A stretch of 64,000 bases of DNA. Source: Aliirhizobium smilacinae (GTDB lineage Bacteria > Pseudomonadota > Alphaproteobacteria > Rhizobiales > Rhizobiaceae). The notes under the pieces were generated by a model. That model had not been told where the DNA came from. It saw only the letters and a program-made list of their open reading frames with translations, and did no database searches. The translations under genes and the position numbers were made by a program. The stretch is from contig NZ_VDMN01000003.1 in assembly GCF_006335145.1 (NCBI RefSeq), positions 1 to 64,000 of the forward strand, read 5' to 3'. Positions 52,052 to 61,584 of this stretch are shown piece after piece (the first letter of the stretch is position 1; each line of letters starts with the position of its first letter).

Positions 52052-53170
52052 ATGACGATCCAAAATGCCGCGACCGATGTCGCGACGTCCGTCCAGGCGG
52101 AGGTTGCACCAAAGGAGCCCGTTCGGGGTGCGCCCATGGTGTCCTTCGAGGGTGTAACGAAGCGCTTCGGCGGCACAGGCGGCCAGCCCGCCTTTACGGC
52201 ACTCGATGGCATCGATTTCACTGTTGCCCACGGCGCGATCACCGGCATTATCGGCCGGTCCGGTGCCGGAAAATCCACACTCATTCGTCTCGTCAACGGG
52301 CTGGAGAAGCCGACGTCGGGCAAGGTCGTGGTCGATGGAACGGAAGTCGGAGGACTATCCGAATCCAGCCTGCGCGGTCTTCGCCGGCAGATCGGCATGA
52401 TCTTCCAGCACTTCAATCTCCTGTCGTCGCGTACTGCCTTCGACAACGTCGCTCTTCCACTGGAGATCGCCGGCGTCGACGCCAGGACGATCAAGGCGAA
52501 GGTCGGGCCGTTGCTCGATCTCGTCGGCCTCGGCGACAAGTCCGCTAGCTATCCTTCGGAACTATCCGGCGGGCAGAAACAGCGTGTCGGTATTGCACGC
52601 GCTCTGGCGACCGATCCGAAACTGCTGCTTTCCGATGAAGCGACTTCGGCGCTCGACCCGGAAACGACCCAGTCCATTCTCGAACTTCTGAAGCGCATCA
52701 ATGCCGAACTCGGTCTGACCGTGTTGCTGATCACGCATGAGATGGAAGTGGTGAAGACGATCGCCACCGACGTCGCGGTTATCGACCGAGGGCTCATCGT
52801 CGAATCCGGGCGGGTTTTCGATCTTTATGCGAGCCCAAAACACGAAACGACGCGGACTTTGCTTGCTTCGTCTCTGGCGCTGCCGGAATGGCTGCGGACC
52901 AGCATCAAGCCGGTGCCGGCAGCAGGCGACCGGGCCTTGGTACGGCTGGTATTCTTCGGGAAGACCGCGTTCCAGCCATTGACGGCCCGGCTGGTTGCCC
53001 AACTCGGCTCGGACGTCAACATTCTTGCTGGCGGCATCGAGGAAATCGGCGGCAAGCCGTTCGGTTCTCTGGTCGTCTCCTATTCCGCCGATCCTGCCGT
53101 GATCGAGCGGGCAAATCGTTTCTATGCCGAAACCGGCCTGACAACGGAGGTGCTCGGCTATGTCGCCTGA
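52052..53170 (+). CDS. metN: Methionine ABC transporter ATP-binding protein MetN
   Basis: ATPase of the D/L-methionine importer, 372 residues. Walker [22 protein letters not shown]-loop [12 protein letters not shown], signature [15 protein letters not shown], Walker [14 protein letters not shown] and H-loop [12 protein letters not shown]-terminal NIL domain (about 285-372; [20 protein letters not shown]) gives methionine feedback inhibition. The N-terminus is about 30 residues longer than E. coli MetN. An ACTCGCGAGT palindrome precedes the start; I found no recognisable SAM riboswitch in the upstream gap. Confidence 0.95.
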   Translation: MTIQNAATDVATSVQAEVAPKEPVRGAPMVSFEGVTKRFGGTGGQPAFTALDGIDFTVAHGAITGIIGRSGAGKSTLIRLVNGLEKPTSGKVVVDGTEVGGLSESSLRGLRRQIGMIFQHFNLLSSRTAFDNVALPLEIAGVDARTIKAKVGPLLDLVGLGDKSASYPSELSGGQKQRVGIARALATDPKLLLSDEATSALDPETTQSILELLKRINAELGLTVLLITHEMEVVKTIATDVAVIDRGLIVESGRVFDLYASPKHETTRTLLASSLALPEWLRTSIKPVPAAGDRALVRLVFFGKTAFQPLTARLVAQLGSDVNILAGGIEEIGGKPFGSLVVSYSADPAVIERANRFYAETGLTTEVLGYVA

Positions 53171-53828
53171 TATGCTCCTGAACCTGCTTCTGAAGTCTCT
53201 CAGCCAGACGCTGCAGATGGTTGCCGCCGCCGGTATCATCGGCTCGCTGATCGGCTTGCCGATCGGTATCTTCCTTGCCACCAGCGGCAAGGGCGAGCTG
53301 TTCCCCGCACCGACGATCAACCGCATCGTCGGCCTGATCATCAATGCGGCGCGCTCGACGCCATTCATCATTCTCGTCGTTGCGATCATTCCCTTCACGC
53401 GACTGGTTACGGGCACGTCGATCGGCACCTATGCGGCGATCGTGCCGCTGACGATCGCGACAATTCCGTTTTTCGCGCGTCTTGTCGAAGCGGCGATCCG
53501 CGAAATCGACAAGGGGCTGATTGAAGCCGCCCGCGCGATGGGCGCCACCCCGACGCAGATCGTTTTCAAGGTTCTGCTCGCCGAAGCCCGGCCTTCGTTG
53601 ATGGCGGCACTCACGATGACGATGGTCAGCCTGATCGGGTATTCGGCCATGGTCGGTGCAGTGGGTGGGGGCGGCCTCGGTGACCTTGGCATCCGCTACG
53701 GATACCAGCGCTTCATGCCGGAAATGATGCTTACCGTTGTCGTCGTGCTGATCGTGCTGGTGCAGCTCGTTCAGAGCGCAGGTGACGCGCTCGCCCGCCG
53801 TTTCGATAAACGCAACCGCAAGAACTGA
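53160..53828 (+). CDS. metI: Methionine ABC transporter permease MetI
   Basis: Inner-membrane permease of 222 residues, five helices. The family block [20 protein letters not shown] lies near 65 and the EAA loop [20 protein letters not shown] near 115. [20 protein letters not shown] follows. It overlaps the end of metN by 11 bases in another frame, so the two are coupled. Confidence 0.95.
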   Translation: MSPDMLLNLLLKSLSQTLQMVAAAGIIGSLIGLPIGIFLATSGKGELFPAPTINRIVGLIINAARSTPFIILVVAIIPFTRLVTGTSIGTYAAIVPLTIATIPFFARLVEAAIREIDKGLIEAARAMGATPTQIVFKVLLAEARPSLMAALTMTMVSLIGYSAMVGAVGGGGLGDLGIRYGYQRFMPEMMLTVVVVLIVLVQLVQSAGDALARRFDKRNRKN

Positions 53829-53849
53829 GTGTTTCAGAGGGACAAGATA

Positions 53850-54629
53850 ATGAAAAAGCTGATTGTCGCGGCGACGCTCGCCGCTCTTTTCTCCACCGGT
53901 TCGGCTTTTGCCGAGACCAAGAAGGTCGGCGTGACGCCCGGTCCGCACGCGCAGATCGTCGAGAAGGTCAAGGAAGTCGCAGCCAAGAAGGGCCTCGAAC
54001 TCGATATCGTCGAGTTCTCCGATTATGTCGTGCCGAACCAGGCGCTGTCGGATGGCGATATCGACATCAACTCGTTCCAGCACCAGCCCTATCTCGACAA
54101 CCAGGTGAAAGAGCGCAAGCTTGATCTCGTCAGCGTCGCAAAGTCGGTGAACTTCCCGATGGCGGGCTATTCCAAGAAGATCAAGGCGCTTGGCGAGCTG
54201 AAGGACGGCGCTTCCGTTGCCATCCCGAACGACCCGAGCAACGGTGCCCGTGCGCTGTTGCTGCTTGCCGACCAGAAGCTCATCACGCTGAAGGACGGTA
54301 TCGGCGTGAAGGCGAGCGTCGCGGATATTGTCGAGAGCCCGAAGAAGCTCAATATCGTCGAGCTCGATGCAGCCCAGTTGCCCCGTTCGCTCGATGATGT
54401 CGATCTCGCAGCGATCACCACCAACTATGCGCTCGCCGCCGGCCTCAACCCGAAGACGGACGGCATTTTCCAGGAAAGCACTAAGGCACCTTACGTCGGC
54501 GTCATCGCCGTGCGCGCCAAGGACAAGGATGCCGAGTGGGTGAAGACCTTCGTGGAGAGCTATCACAGCCCGGAGGTCACGGCCTTCATCGAAGAGAAGT
54601 TCAAGGGCGCCATCACGCCCACCTGGTAG
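53850..54629 (+). CDS. metQ: Methionine-binding protein MetQ, first copy
   Basis: NlpA-family substrate-binding protein of 259 residues. The signal peptide is Sec-type (MKKLIVAATLAALFSTGSAF then AE) with no lipobox Cys, so it should be free in the periplasm rather than a lipoprotein. VEFSDYVVPNQALSDGDID, NSFQHQPYLDNQV and VAIPNDPSNGARALLLL are the conserved blocks. GAGGGA lies nine bases upstream of the ATG. It is closely related to the next gene along its whole length. Confidence 0.92.
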   Translation: MKKLIVAATLAALFSTGSAFAETKKVGVTPGPHAQIVEKVKEVAAKKGLELDIVEFSDYVVPNQALSDGDIDINSFQHQPYLDNQVKERKLDLVSVAKSVNFPMAGYSKKIKALGELKDGASVAIPNDPSNGARALLLLADQKLITLKDGIGVKASVADIVESPKKLNIVELDAAQLPRSLDDVDLAAITTNYALAAGLNPKTDGIFQESTKAPYVGVIAVRAKDKDAEWVKTFVESYHSPEVTAFIEEKFKGAITPTW

Positions 54630-54715
54630 GGCTAACAGTTTTCGCCGTCGGCCAAGGTTCCTGAACAGGTCGGCGGCGGTACGAAATTCAAGAACAACAT
54701 CAAGAGGAAATACCA

Positions 54716-55492
54716 ATGAAGAAGTTGATTATCGCCGCAGCGCTTGCAGCTTTTGCTGCAGGTTCCGCTCTCGCTGAAGACATCAAGGTCGGCGTTTCTG
54801 CTGGCGAACATGCCAAGATCATGGAAAAGGTTGCCGAGGTCGCCAAGACCAAGGGCCTGAACATCGATATCGTCGAGTTCTCCGACTATGTCGTGCCGAA
54901 CCAGGCGCTGAACGACGGCGACATCCAGGCCAACTCGTTCCAGCACCAGCCCTATCTCGACAACCAGATCGCCGACCGCAAGTTCGACCTGGTCAGCGTC
55001 GGCAAGACCATCACCACGCCGATGGGCGTCTATTCCAAGAAGGTGAAGAGCCTCGACGAACTGAAGGAAGGCGCAACCGTTGCCATCCCCAACGATCCGA
55101 CGAATGGTGGCCGCGCTCTTCTCGTTCTGGCCAGCAAGGGCCTGATCAAGTTCAAGGAAAATGCCGGTATCAAGGTGACGCCTGCCGACATCATCGAGAA
55201 CCCGAAGAAGATCGAGTTCGCCGAAATCGATGCAGCCCAGCTGCCGCGTTCGCTCGATGACGTTGCTGCTGCCGTCATCAACACCAACTATGCCATGGAA
55301 GCCGGCCTGCATCCGAAGACCGACGCGATCGCCATCGAAGGTGAAAAGTCGCCTTATGCCAACGTCATCGTCGTGCGCACCGCCGACAAGGACAAGCCTT
55401 GGGTCAAGACGCTGGTCGAATCCTACCACGACGACAGCATCCGCAAGTTCATCAACGATGAATTCAAGGGCGCGCTGATCCCGTCCTGGTAA
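54716..55492 (+). CDS. metQ: Methionine-binding protein MetQ, second copy
   Basis: Tandem paralogue of the preceding gene, 258 residues, with the same motifs (IVEFSDYVVPNQALNDGDIQ; NSFQHQPYLDNQI; VAIPNDPTNGGRALLVL). It too has a Sec signal (MKKLIIAAALAAFAAGSALA) without a lipobox Cys. The ATG follows AAGAGGAAATACC. Divergence is greater in the middle and at the C-terminus, so the two copies may prefer different ligands or stereoisomers. A strong terminator follows, closing metNIQQ. Confidence 0.92.
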   Translation: MKKLIIAAALAAFAAGSALAEDIKVGVSAGEHAKIMEKVAEVAKTKGLNIDIVEFSDYVVPNQALNDGDIQANSFQHQPYLDNQIADRKFDLVSVGKTITTPMGVYSKKVKSLDELKEGATVAIPNDPTNGGRALLVLASKGLIKFKENAGIKVTPADIIENPKKIEFAEIDAAQLPRSLDDVAAAVINTNYAMEAGLHPKTDAIAIEGEKSPYANVIVVRTADKDKPWVKTLVESYHDDSIRKFINDEFKGALIPSW

Positions 55493-55576
55493 TTCGGCAT
55501 CGCTTTATGCCACCTTCGTATCCATCCAAAAATCCTGATCGGGTTTGGGACGATATGAAACAAAAATACTGATCTA

Positions 55577-55620
55577 TTACAGCCCCTTACGCTGAAAGCA
55601 GTGCGAGGGGCTGTAATGTT
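55577..55620 (+). terminator. Terminator of the metNIQQ operon
   Basis: TTACAGCCCC and GGGGCTGTAA arms around a 20-nt loop, then TGTTTT, 84 bases after the second metQ stop. Confidence 0.85.
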
Positions 55621-55698
55621 TTGGCCCTTATTTCACGACAATCTTAACTGTATTTGAAGGAATGCCCGCGATAAACTTCTGGTTTAGAGAGGGGTTTT

Positions 55699-57897
55699 AT
55701 GGGGCCGTTACCATTCCGTTTCCGACGCCCCGTGAATGTTGGGCGCAAGTCCGCCGTGACCTTGATGCTCGGCGCCTTTGCAGTTGTCGTTTTTCTCGTC
55801 ACCATTTTCATTCTGACGGCCGTCAACCGGATCGCCGATCACACCAATAATCTCGATGAACAGCGATCGCGTGCGACGACGAGCGGCGCCGTGCACACCT
55901 TTCAGGACCAGCTGCACGCGACGCTGAACGACTATGCGGCGTGGGATGATGCGGCCAATTTCGTTTATGCGCCTGATGGCCAGGACTGGATCGTCAGCAA
56001 TTTTGGCGACATGACCGTCAACAGCGATCTCTTCGATGTCGCGATATTGCTGGATGCCGATCGCAATGTGCTGATGGCTTACCAGGATGGTCATCCCGTC
56101 ATGTGGTCGCCCGGCGAATATTTCGATGCCTCGCTCTGGACGCTGTTCGACAAAGCGAAGTCTGCAGGTCCCGAAAGCGTGCCGGAGGCGACAGGTTTTA
56201 CCGCCACAAACAAAGGCATTTCCGTCACTGGTGTCGCTCTGGTTCGGGAGAAATCAGGCGCGATCGACCTGCCTGCGGAAAAACGGCGTTATCTCGTCTT
56301 TGCCCGTCATCTCGATGACGACAAGGTTGCTGCACTCGCCGAGACCTATGTCATCGGCGGGCTGCACTTCGTCGGTGCAAACGAAGAGCTGCCCAATGCG
56401 GTGGAAATCCGCAATGTCCATGGGCGGCTCCTGGCAAAGCTCGGCTGGACGCCGCGCAAGCCGGGGGATGTCAGTTATCTGCAGGTTCGGCCGCTGGTCT
56501 ACAGCGCCGTTGCCATGGTCGGGCTTTTCTTCATGCTTCTGCTTGTCGCCGGGACCAATACTCTCAATCGCCTGAAAGCCGACGAGGCCGCAGCACGCCG
56601 TCTGTCGATGACCGACAGGCTGAGCGGTCTGATGAACCGCACGGGCTTTTTCGTGGCTCTGGATGAGATGGTGGAGGAGGCGGCGCGCGGTGAGCAGAGC
56701 GTGACGCTTCTCTATCTCGATCTCGACGGGTTCAAGGAAGTCAACGATGCCTATGGACACGGAACCGGCGATACGCTGATCCGCAGCGTTGCGGCCGGCC
56801 TTAGAATGCTGGTGAGCGAAGACGTGGTGCTTGCGCGCGTCGGAGGCGATGAGTTTGCCATTGCCGTTCTTTCCGTAGAGCCGGGCGGGCAGGCGACTAT
56901 ATTGTGCGAGCGTATTCTCGGCTTCTTCGAGGAGCCCTTCGTCATCGGCGAGCGGGTGGCGGTGATCGGGACCAGTATCGGCATTGCGATCTCGCCACGT
57001 GGAGTGGTGAGCGGCGGAGAGCTCGTCCGGCGCGCCGACATGGCCATGTACCGCGCCAAGGATGGCGGGCGTAGCCGTTCTGAGTATTACAAGCCGGAAA
57101 TGGATGCCGAGCGCGAAGAGCGCCTCCATCTCGAGATCGATCTCAGGATCGCCATAGAACGCCGCGAACTGATGGTTGTCTATCAGCCGGTGGTGTCTGC
57201 TGCCGACGGAAGGATCGTCGGGGTGGAAGCGCTGGCGCGCTGGAACCGCAAGGGTCATGGCCCGGTCTCCCCGGATGTCTTCATTCCGATTGCGGAAACC
57301 TCGGGGCTGATCGACCAGCTCGGCCTCTTCGTGCTGCACCGGGCCTGCGAGACGCTGAAACGCTGGCCAAGCCTCAAGCTGTCCGTCAATGTGTCTCCGG
57401 GGCAGTTCCGCGATCCTGCCTTTCCGCAGAATGTTGCCTCCGTACTTCGGAAAACCGAAGCCAGATCGGCGGACATCACGCTGGAGATGACCGAGGGATA
57501 TTTCATCCAGAATGCCGACCGGGCCAAGACCTCGATGGCCGAGCTGCGGCGTCTGGGGGTGCATATCGCGCTCGATGATTTCGGCGCAGGCTTCTCAAGT
57601 GTCGGATATCTTCGCCAGTTCGGCTTCGACCGGATGAAGATCGACAAGTCGCTGATTCATGCTCTCGACCATGAGCGAAGCGCGGTCGATATGTTGCACG
57701 CGACTGTCGCGCTTGCGCGGTCGCTGGACATCCCGGTCACAGCCGAAGGCGTCGAGACGGATGCTCAGGCATTGCAGCTGCGGCTGACAGGGTGCGACCA
57801 GCTGCAGGGCTATCTGTTCGGCCAGCCGATGACGGCCGATGATATCGACGGCCTTTTTCAACGGGACGAGCGAAGGGCGATATTTTCGCTGGCTTGA
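55699..57897 (+). CDS. Membrane CHASE4-like/GGDEF/EAL cyclic-di-GMP protein
   Basis: 732 residues. Helix 1 (about 19-41), a periplasmic CHASE4-like sensor (about 50-255; LNDYAAWDDAANFVYAPDGQ), helix 2 (about 265-287). The GGDEF domain has LLYLDLDGFKEVNDAYGHG and RVGGDEFAIAV; no clear RxxD inhibitory site. The EAL domain is complete: GVEALARW, NVSPGQFRD, LEMTEG, IALDDFGAGFSSVGYL, MKIDKSLI, TAEGVET and QGYLFGQPM. Both activities are therefore possible. AGAGAGGGG ribosome site. Single-gene unit after the met terminator. Confidence 0.92.
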   Translation: MGPLPFRFRRPVNVGRKSAVTLMLGAFAVVVFLVTIFILTAVNRIADHTNNLDEQRSRATTSGAVHTFQDQLHATLNDYAAWDDAANFVYAPDGQDWIVSNFGDMTVNSDLFDVAILLDADRNVLMAYQDGHPVMWSPGEYFDASLWTLFDKAKSAGPESVPEATGFTATNKGISVTGVALVREKSGAIDLPAEKRRYLVFARHLDDDKVAALAETYVIGGLHFVGANEELPNAVEIRNVHGRLLAKLGWTPRKPGDVSYLQVRPLVYSAVAMVGLFFMLLLVAGTNTLNRLKADEAAARRLSMTDRLSGLMNRTGFFVALDEMVEEAARGEQSVTLLYLDLDGFKEVNDAYGHGTGDTLIRSVAAGLRMLVSEDVVLARVGGDEFAIAVLSVEPGGQATILCERILGFFEEPFVIGERVAVIGTSIGIAISPRGVVSGGELVRRADMAMYRAKDGGRSRSEYYKPEMDAEREERLHLEIDLRIAIERRELMVVYQPVVSAADGRIVGVEALARWNRKGHGPVSPDVFIPIAETSGLIDQLGLFVLHRACETLKRWPSLKLSVNVSPGQFRDPAFPQNVASVLRKTEARSADITLEMTEGYFIQNADRAKTSMAELRRLGVHIALDDFGAGFSSVGYLRQFGFDRMKIDKSLIHALDHERSAVDMLHATVALARSLDIPVTAEGVETDAQALQLRLTGCDQLQGYLFGQPMTADDIDGLFQRDERRAIFSLA

Positions 57898-57901
57898 CCC
57901 G

Positions 57902-58222
57902 TCACAGATACCGGGGAACCTTGGCGCTTAGAAGCTCCACCAGTCGGGGATCCATGAACTGGTAATCGTCCGGGATATCCAGACAGATGAGGCGCGTATT
58001 CTTCATCGCAGCCCGGTATTTCGACTGCAGTTTCGCGCGGTGGGTTCGCTCCATGACGAAGATGATATCCGCCCATTCGACAAGTTCATGGGAAAGCGGG
58101 TTCTCGGCGTCATTGTTGGTGCCGGCCGAGGATGTCTCGATGCCGGGCCAACTTGAAAACACCTGCTCCGCCGTCGGGCTGCGAAGCTTGTTCTGGCTGC
58201 AGACGAAGAGGACGTTCTTCAC
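57902..58222 (-). CDS. Low-molecular-weight protein tyrosine phosphatase-like protein
   Basis: A short (106 residues) LMW-phosphatase-type protein. The phosphate loop VLFVCSQNKLRSPTAEQ keeps CX5R; the general-acid region is IPDDYQFMDPRLVELL. It is shorter than the usual 150 residues. The start is a GTG with a weak ribosome site, 11 bases after the trhO stop, so it probably rides on the trhO transcript. This subgroup is often annotated as predicted protein tyrosine phosphatase; its substrate is unknown. Confidence 0.8.
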   Translation of the reverse strand: MKNVLFVCSQNKLRSPTAEQVFSSWPGIETSSAGTNNDAENPLSHELVEWADIIFVMERTHRAKLQSKYRAAMKNTRLICLDIPDDYQFMDPRLVELLSAKVPRYL

Positions 58223-58233
58223 CCGCTATTGTC

Positions 58234-59190
58234 TCAGCTGCCGATGTGCTTGACACCGCGCTGCCTGGCGAGTGCGATCTGGAGCTGCCTTTGGCGATAG
58301 CGCAGACGGTCTTCTTCCGTACGGCTGTCGTAGCAGTTCGAGCAGGAGACACCTGCCTCGTAGTGGGGCGAGGTGACTTCCTCGGCGGTGATCGGATTGC
58401 GGCAAGCGTGGCAGAGCTTGTGATTGCCTTCCTTCAGGCCATGCTCGACCGAGACGCGCTCGTCGAAGACGAAGCAGGCGCCTTCCCACAGGCTTTCCTC
58501 TGCCGGCACTTCCTCGAGATATTTGAGGATGCCGCCCTTGAGGTGATAGACTTCTTCAAAGCCCTCTTCCTTCATAAAGGCTGTCGCCTTCTCGCAACGG
58601 ATGCCGCCGGTGCAATACATGGCGATCTTCGGCTTGTTGTGCAGGCCGGTATTGTTGCGTACCCAATCCGGAAACTCGCGGAAGGTCTTGGTATTCGGGT
58701 CGACTGCGCCCTTGAAGATGCCGATCGCCGTCTCGTAGTCGTTGCGCGTATCGATCAGGATGGTTTCCGGGTCGGAGATCAGCGCGTTCCAGTCCTTCGG
58801 ATCGACATAGGTCCCGACGATGCGGTTGGGGTCGATATCCTCGACGCCCATGGTGACGATCTCTTTCTTGAGCTTCACCTTCATGCGCACGAACGGCATC
58901 TTCGACGCGCGGCTTTCCTTGTGCTCCAGCGTGGCAAATTCGGGCATGGCGTGCAGGTGGGCGAGCAGCTTCTCAACCGCCGCGTCGGTGCCGGCAACTG
59001 TGCCGTTGATGCCCTCGCGCGCAATCAGCAGCGTGCCCTTGATGCCGTTCTCGTCGCAAAATGCCTGCAGCGGCTCGCGCACGCTTTCGAAACGTTCGAA
59101 GCGCGCAAAGTGGTAAAGCGCCGCAACGAGAAAGCCATTGGTTGCCGCATCGGCTGCTGGGGACCGCGATGTGATCTGATTGTCTGTCAT
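58234..59190 (-). CDS. trhO: tRNA uridine(34) hydroxylase, rhodanese family
   Basis: 318-residue YceA-type enzyme that makes 5-hydroxyuridine at position 34 of tRNA. N-terminal ferredoxin-like domain ([20 protein letters not shown]), then a rhodanese domain ([20 protein letters not shown]) with the catalytic Cys in [12 protein letters not shown] (about 190). A C-terminal Cys-rich segment ([26 protein letters not shown]) may bind zinc. Start [10 protein letters not shown] at 59190; longer frames upstream run into a different gene's antisense strand. Old name: rhodanese-related sulfurtransferase. Confidence 0.93.
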   Translation of the reverse strand: MTDNQITSRSPAADAATNGFLVAALYHFARFERFESVREPLQAFCDENGIKGTLLIAREGINGTVAGTDAAVEKLLAHLHAMPEFATLEHKESRASKMPFVRMKVKLKKEIVTMGVEDIDPNRIVGTYVDPKDWNALISDPETILIDTRNDYETAIGIFKGAVDPNTKTFREFPDWVRNNTGLHNKPKIAMYCTGGIRCEKATAFMKEEGFEEVYHLKGGILKYLEEVPAEESLWEGACFVFDERVSVEHGLKEGNHKLCHACRNPITAEEVTSPHYEAGVSCSNCYDSRTEEDRLRYRQRQLQIALARQRGVKHIGS

Positions 59191-59207
59191 GCGGCTCAAA
59201 TACAGCG

Positions 59208-60194
59208 CTATCGCGTGTCGTGCAACGCGGATTCTTTGTCGGTCTTCCGAGTATCTTTTTTGGCCTTGGGCGCCTTGCCGGTGCCCGCGTTTGCCGCTCG
59301 CCGCCACAGAAGAGCGATCAGTGTGCTTTCCTCCTCCGGGGTTTCAGCTAGGAGTGTATGCGCCTTTTCAACGGCCTCTCGCCTCAGGGTCTGTTGGCGG
59401 TTGATGATGGCGGCCAGCAAGCGTGCGAGCATGTCGCCATCGCCGAACAGGCCGGGCTCCTTGTCGACCAGTTCGGTCAGCACAGAAAGATCGTGTTCAT
59501 GGCCGAGAAGGTCAACAAGTGTCTTGCACTCGCTTTGTTTCGCCAGCATGGCGGAGGGCCAGATTTCGCGTAACAGCGACAGGTGCATCCAGTAGGCCTG
59601 ACCGCTCTTGCGCAGTTCATGATAGCTTTCCGCACCGCCCTGCGTCTCGCATTCGGTGAGCGCGGCATGGGCTTTTTTCAACTGCTTCTTCCAGGCCTTG
59701 GCGAGATGCCTCGATGTCTGGCGCGGAGTGTCGGAAAGCTTGAGCGTTTCGAGCGCGGCGATCGCTTCCCGGCAGCCGTCGATGGCCGTGGCCATTTTTG
59801 AAGGCAGGTCATGTTCTTCGGCCGCAATGCGATCCCGACGGGCGGTGAGGGTGCTGCGTGCTGCATCGAGAGCTGCCCTCTCCTCGGGAGAGGCGGCGAA
59901 ACCTGCTAGATAGGTGGCCGTCTCGACAAGAGCTGTGGCATCCCGCACCGACGAAAGCGTGCGGGCGATCTCCCTTATTCGTGCATTCTCCTCTCTGCGG
60001 AAATCCGGGGCATCCGGTTGGATGAGACGGTAGAGGGAACGAACACGCTTGAAGCGTTTACGGGCGTCGTGGATCGCTTCGTGCTGGCCGTCAGGCTGAT
60101 TTTCGAGGTAACCGATCGCCTTCGACAGTTGCTGCCGGGCGACGGAGCAGAACTCGACGGTGAACGGTTCAGACGGCCGTAAACGGTAGGCCAT
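59208..60194 (-). CDS. CHAD domain protein
   Basis: 328 residues, all helical and rich in conserved His/Lys/Arg typical of CHAD, a polyphosphate-binding helical-bundle domain: [19 protein letters not shown] and [20 protein letters not shown] are its two internal repeats. The basic C-terminus ([16 protein letters not shown]) may add to anion binding. The start lies 26 bases inside the upstream CYTH gene in another frame, so the two are coupled. CHAD and CYTH are often fused; here they are separate genes. Confidence 0.9.
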   Translation of the reverse strand: MAYRLRPSEPFTVEFCSVARQQLSKAIGYLENQPDGQHEAIHDARKRFKRVRSLYRLIQPDAPDFRREENARIREIARTLSSVRDATALVETATYLAGFAASPEERAALDAARSTLTARRDRIAAEEHDLPSKMATAIDGCREAIAALETLKLSDTPRQTSRHLAKAWKKQLKKAHAALTECETQGGAESYHELRKSGQAYWMHLSLLREIWPSAMLAKQSECKTLVDLLGHEHDLSVLTELVDKEPGLFGDGDMLARLLAAIINRQQTLRREAVEKAHTLLAETPEEESTLIALLWRRAANAGTGKAPKAKKDTRKTDKESALHDTR

Positions 60195-60666
60195 GCACCA
60201 GCTCCTCGCTCAGGTCTTCGATTGCCATATTGGCGTTCGAATAACGCCGGTCACCGGTAATCTCCTTGCCTATCCATGTAGGAAGCGGCGGTTGCTCTTT
60301 CTCGCCGGCAATCTCGACCTCTGCGACGACCAAACCGGCATAGGCGCCGGCATAGACATCCACTTCCCATGTGTAGCCTTGGTAAGGGACGAGGTATCGG
60401 GTCTTTTCCAATACGACGCCGAGGGCTTGTTGCGCCATCTCCCGTGCATCTGCCAGTGGAACCTCGTATTCGAACTCATCGCGGGCGAAGAGATCGCGGC
60501 CGATCTTGATCGTCAGCTTGGCCTTTTCGCTATCCATGATACGGACACGGACCGAACGATCCTTGCCGGAGGCGATATAGGCCTGCAGGAAGCTGGAGGA
60601 TGAGGAGACGCCGGAGCGCCAACCATCATTCTTCACCATGTACTTCCGCTCGATTTCCTTCGCCAT
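60169..60666 (-). CDS. CYTH domain protein (inorganic triphosphatase-like)
   Basis: 165-residue triphosphate-tunnel enzyme. The diagnostic ExExK motif is at the very N-terminus (KEIERKYMV, Glu4-Glu6-Lys8). Tunnel strands with alternating charged residues: SVRVRIMDSEKAKLTIKIGR, FEYEVPLADARE, TWEVDVYAGAYAGLVVAEVE. It probably hydrolyses tripolyphosphate or another triphosphate with Mg or Mn. Start at 60666 (ACAGGTG upstream); a longer frame to 60801 would remove the motif from its usual N-terminal position. First gene of a CYTH-CHAD pair. Confidence 0.92.
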   Translation of the reverse strand: MAKEIERKYMVKNDGWRSGVSSSSSFLQAYIASGKDRSVRVRIMDSEKAKLTIKIGRDLFARDEFEYEVPLADAREMAQQALGVVLEKTRYLVPYQGYTWEVDVYAGAYAGLVVAEVEIAGEKEQPPLPTWIGKEITGDRRYSNANMAIEDLSEELVHGLPFTAV

Positions 60667-60821
60667 GTTTTCTACACCTGTCTTGGAACATCGGCAGCAA
60701 CCTAGTGCAAACATGACGATTGGAAAATGCGTTCTGTCGCACCGCCCGGTTTTTTCTCGACAATGACAAAGGCGACGTTTATTTCCGGGCTGATATTTCA
60801 ATTGTTTTAGGGAGACCGTGC

Positions 60822-61460
60822 ATGGCCAGCAAAACCGAGAAAGTCCTTTCCATCCTCAAGTTGCAGCCGGTCGTTCCAGTGCTGATCGTAGACGACGCGA
60901 AATCGGCTGTTGAGCTTGCCAGGGCGCTCGTTGCCGGTGGACTGCGCGCCATCGAGATCACGTTGCGTACGCCGGCCGCCCTCGATGCCATCAAGGCGGT
61001 TGCCGCTGAAGTTGAAGGCGCCAATGTCGGTGCCGGTACCATCCTGAACTCGAAGGATTACGAAGCTGCCGTCAAGGCTGGCTCCACCTTCATCGTTTCA
61101 CCGGGCATTGCACCGGGCGTTCTTGCCGCCGCTGCCGATTCTGCGGTTCCGCTTCTGCCGGGCACGGCTACGCCGAGCGAAGTCATGACGCTGCGCGAAG
61201 CTGGTTATGACGTGATGAAGTTCTTTCCTGCCGAACAGGCCGGTGGTGCTGCCATGCTGAAGGCATGGTCCTCGCCGCTCGCCGGTACGTTCTTTTGCCC
61301 GACCGGCGGCATCTCGCTGAAAAATGCCAAGGATTACCTGTCGCTGCCGAACGTCGTCTGCGTTGGCGGCTCCTGGGTCGCGCCGAAGGAACTGGTTGCC
61401 GCGGGCGACTGGGCCGGTATCACCAAGCTCGCTTCGGAAGCCTTTGCCCTGAAGGCCTAA
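60822..61460 (+). CDS. eda: 2-keto-3-deoxy-6-phosphogluconate aldolase
   Basis: Entner-Doudoroff enzyme (212 residues) splitting KDPG to pyruvate and glyceraldehyde-3-phosphate. Catalytic Glu in LRAIEITLRTP (about 46), Schiff-base Lys in YDVMKFFPAEQAGG (about 132), and phosphate-binding FCPTGGISLKNAKDYL. Full family length. GGGAGACC lies six bases before the ATG; an upstream ATG at 60720 lacks a ribosome site. It stands alone here, divergent from the CYTH gene, and ends at a strong terminator. Confidence 0.95.
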   Translation: MASKTEKVLSILKLQPVVPVLIVDDAKSAVELARALVAGGLRAIEITLRTPAALDAIKAVAAEVEGANVGAGTILNSKDYEAAVKAGSTFIVSPGIAPGVLAAAADSAVPLLPGTATPSEVMTLREAGYDVMKFFPAEQAGGAAMLKAWSSPLAGTFFCPTGGISLKNAKDYLSLPNVVCVGGSWVAPKELVAAGDWAGITKLASEAFALKA

Positions 61461-61514
61461 GGCGATCTTGCGGGCCACGGCTCGCAAGCATTCTGACAAT
61501 TTCGTTATCGATCG

Positions 61515-61540
61515 CGCGGGAAAATTGTTTTCCCGCGTTT
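61515..61540 (+). terminator. Terminator of eda
   Basis: CGCGGGAAAA-TTG-TTTTCCCGCG, a perfect 10-bp stem with TTT following, 55 bases after the eda stop. Confidence 0.9.
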
Positions 61541-61584
61541 TCGTTCCTATCTCCGGTCCATAATTCAACCGATAGGAGATATCG

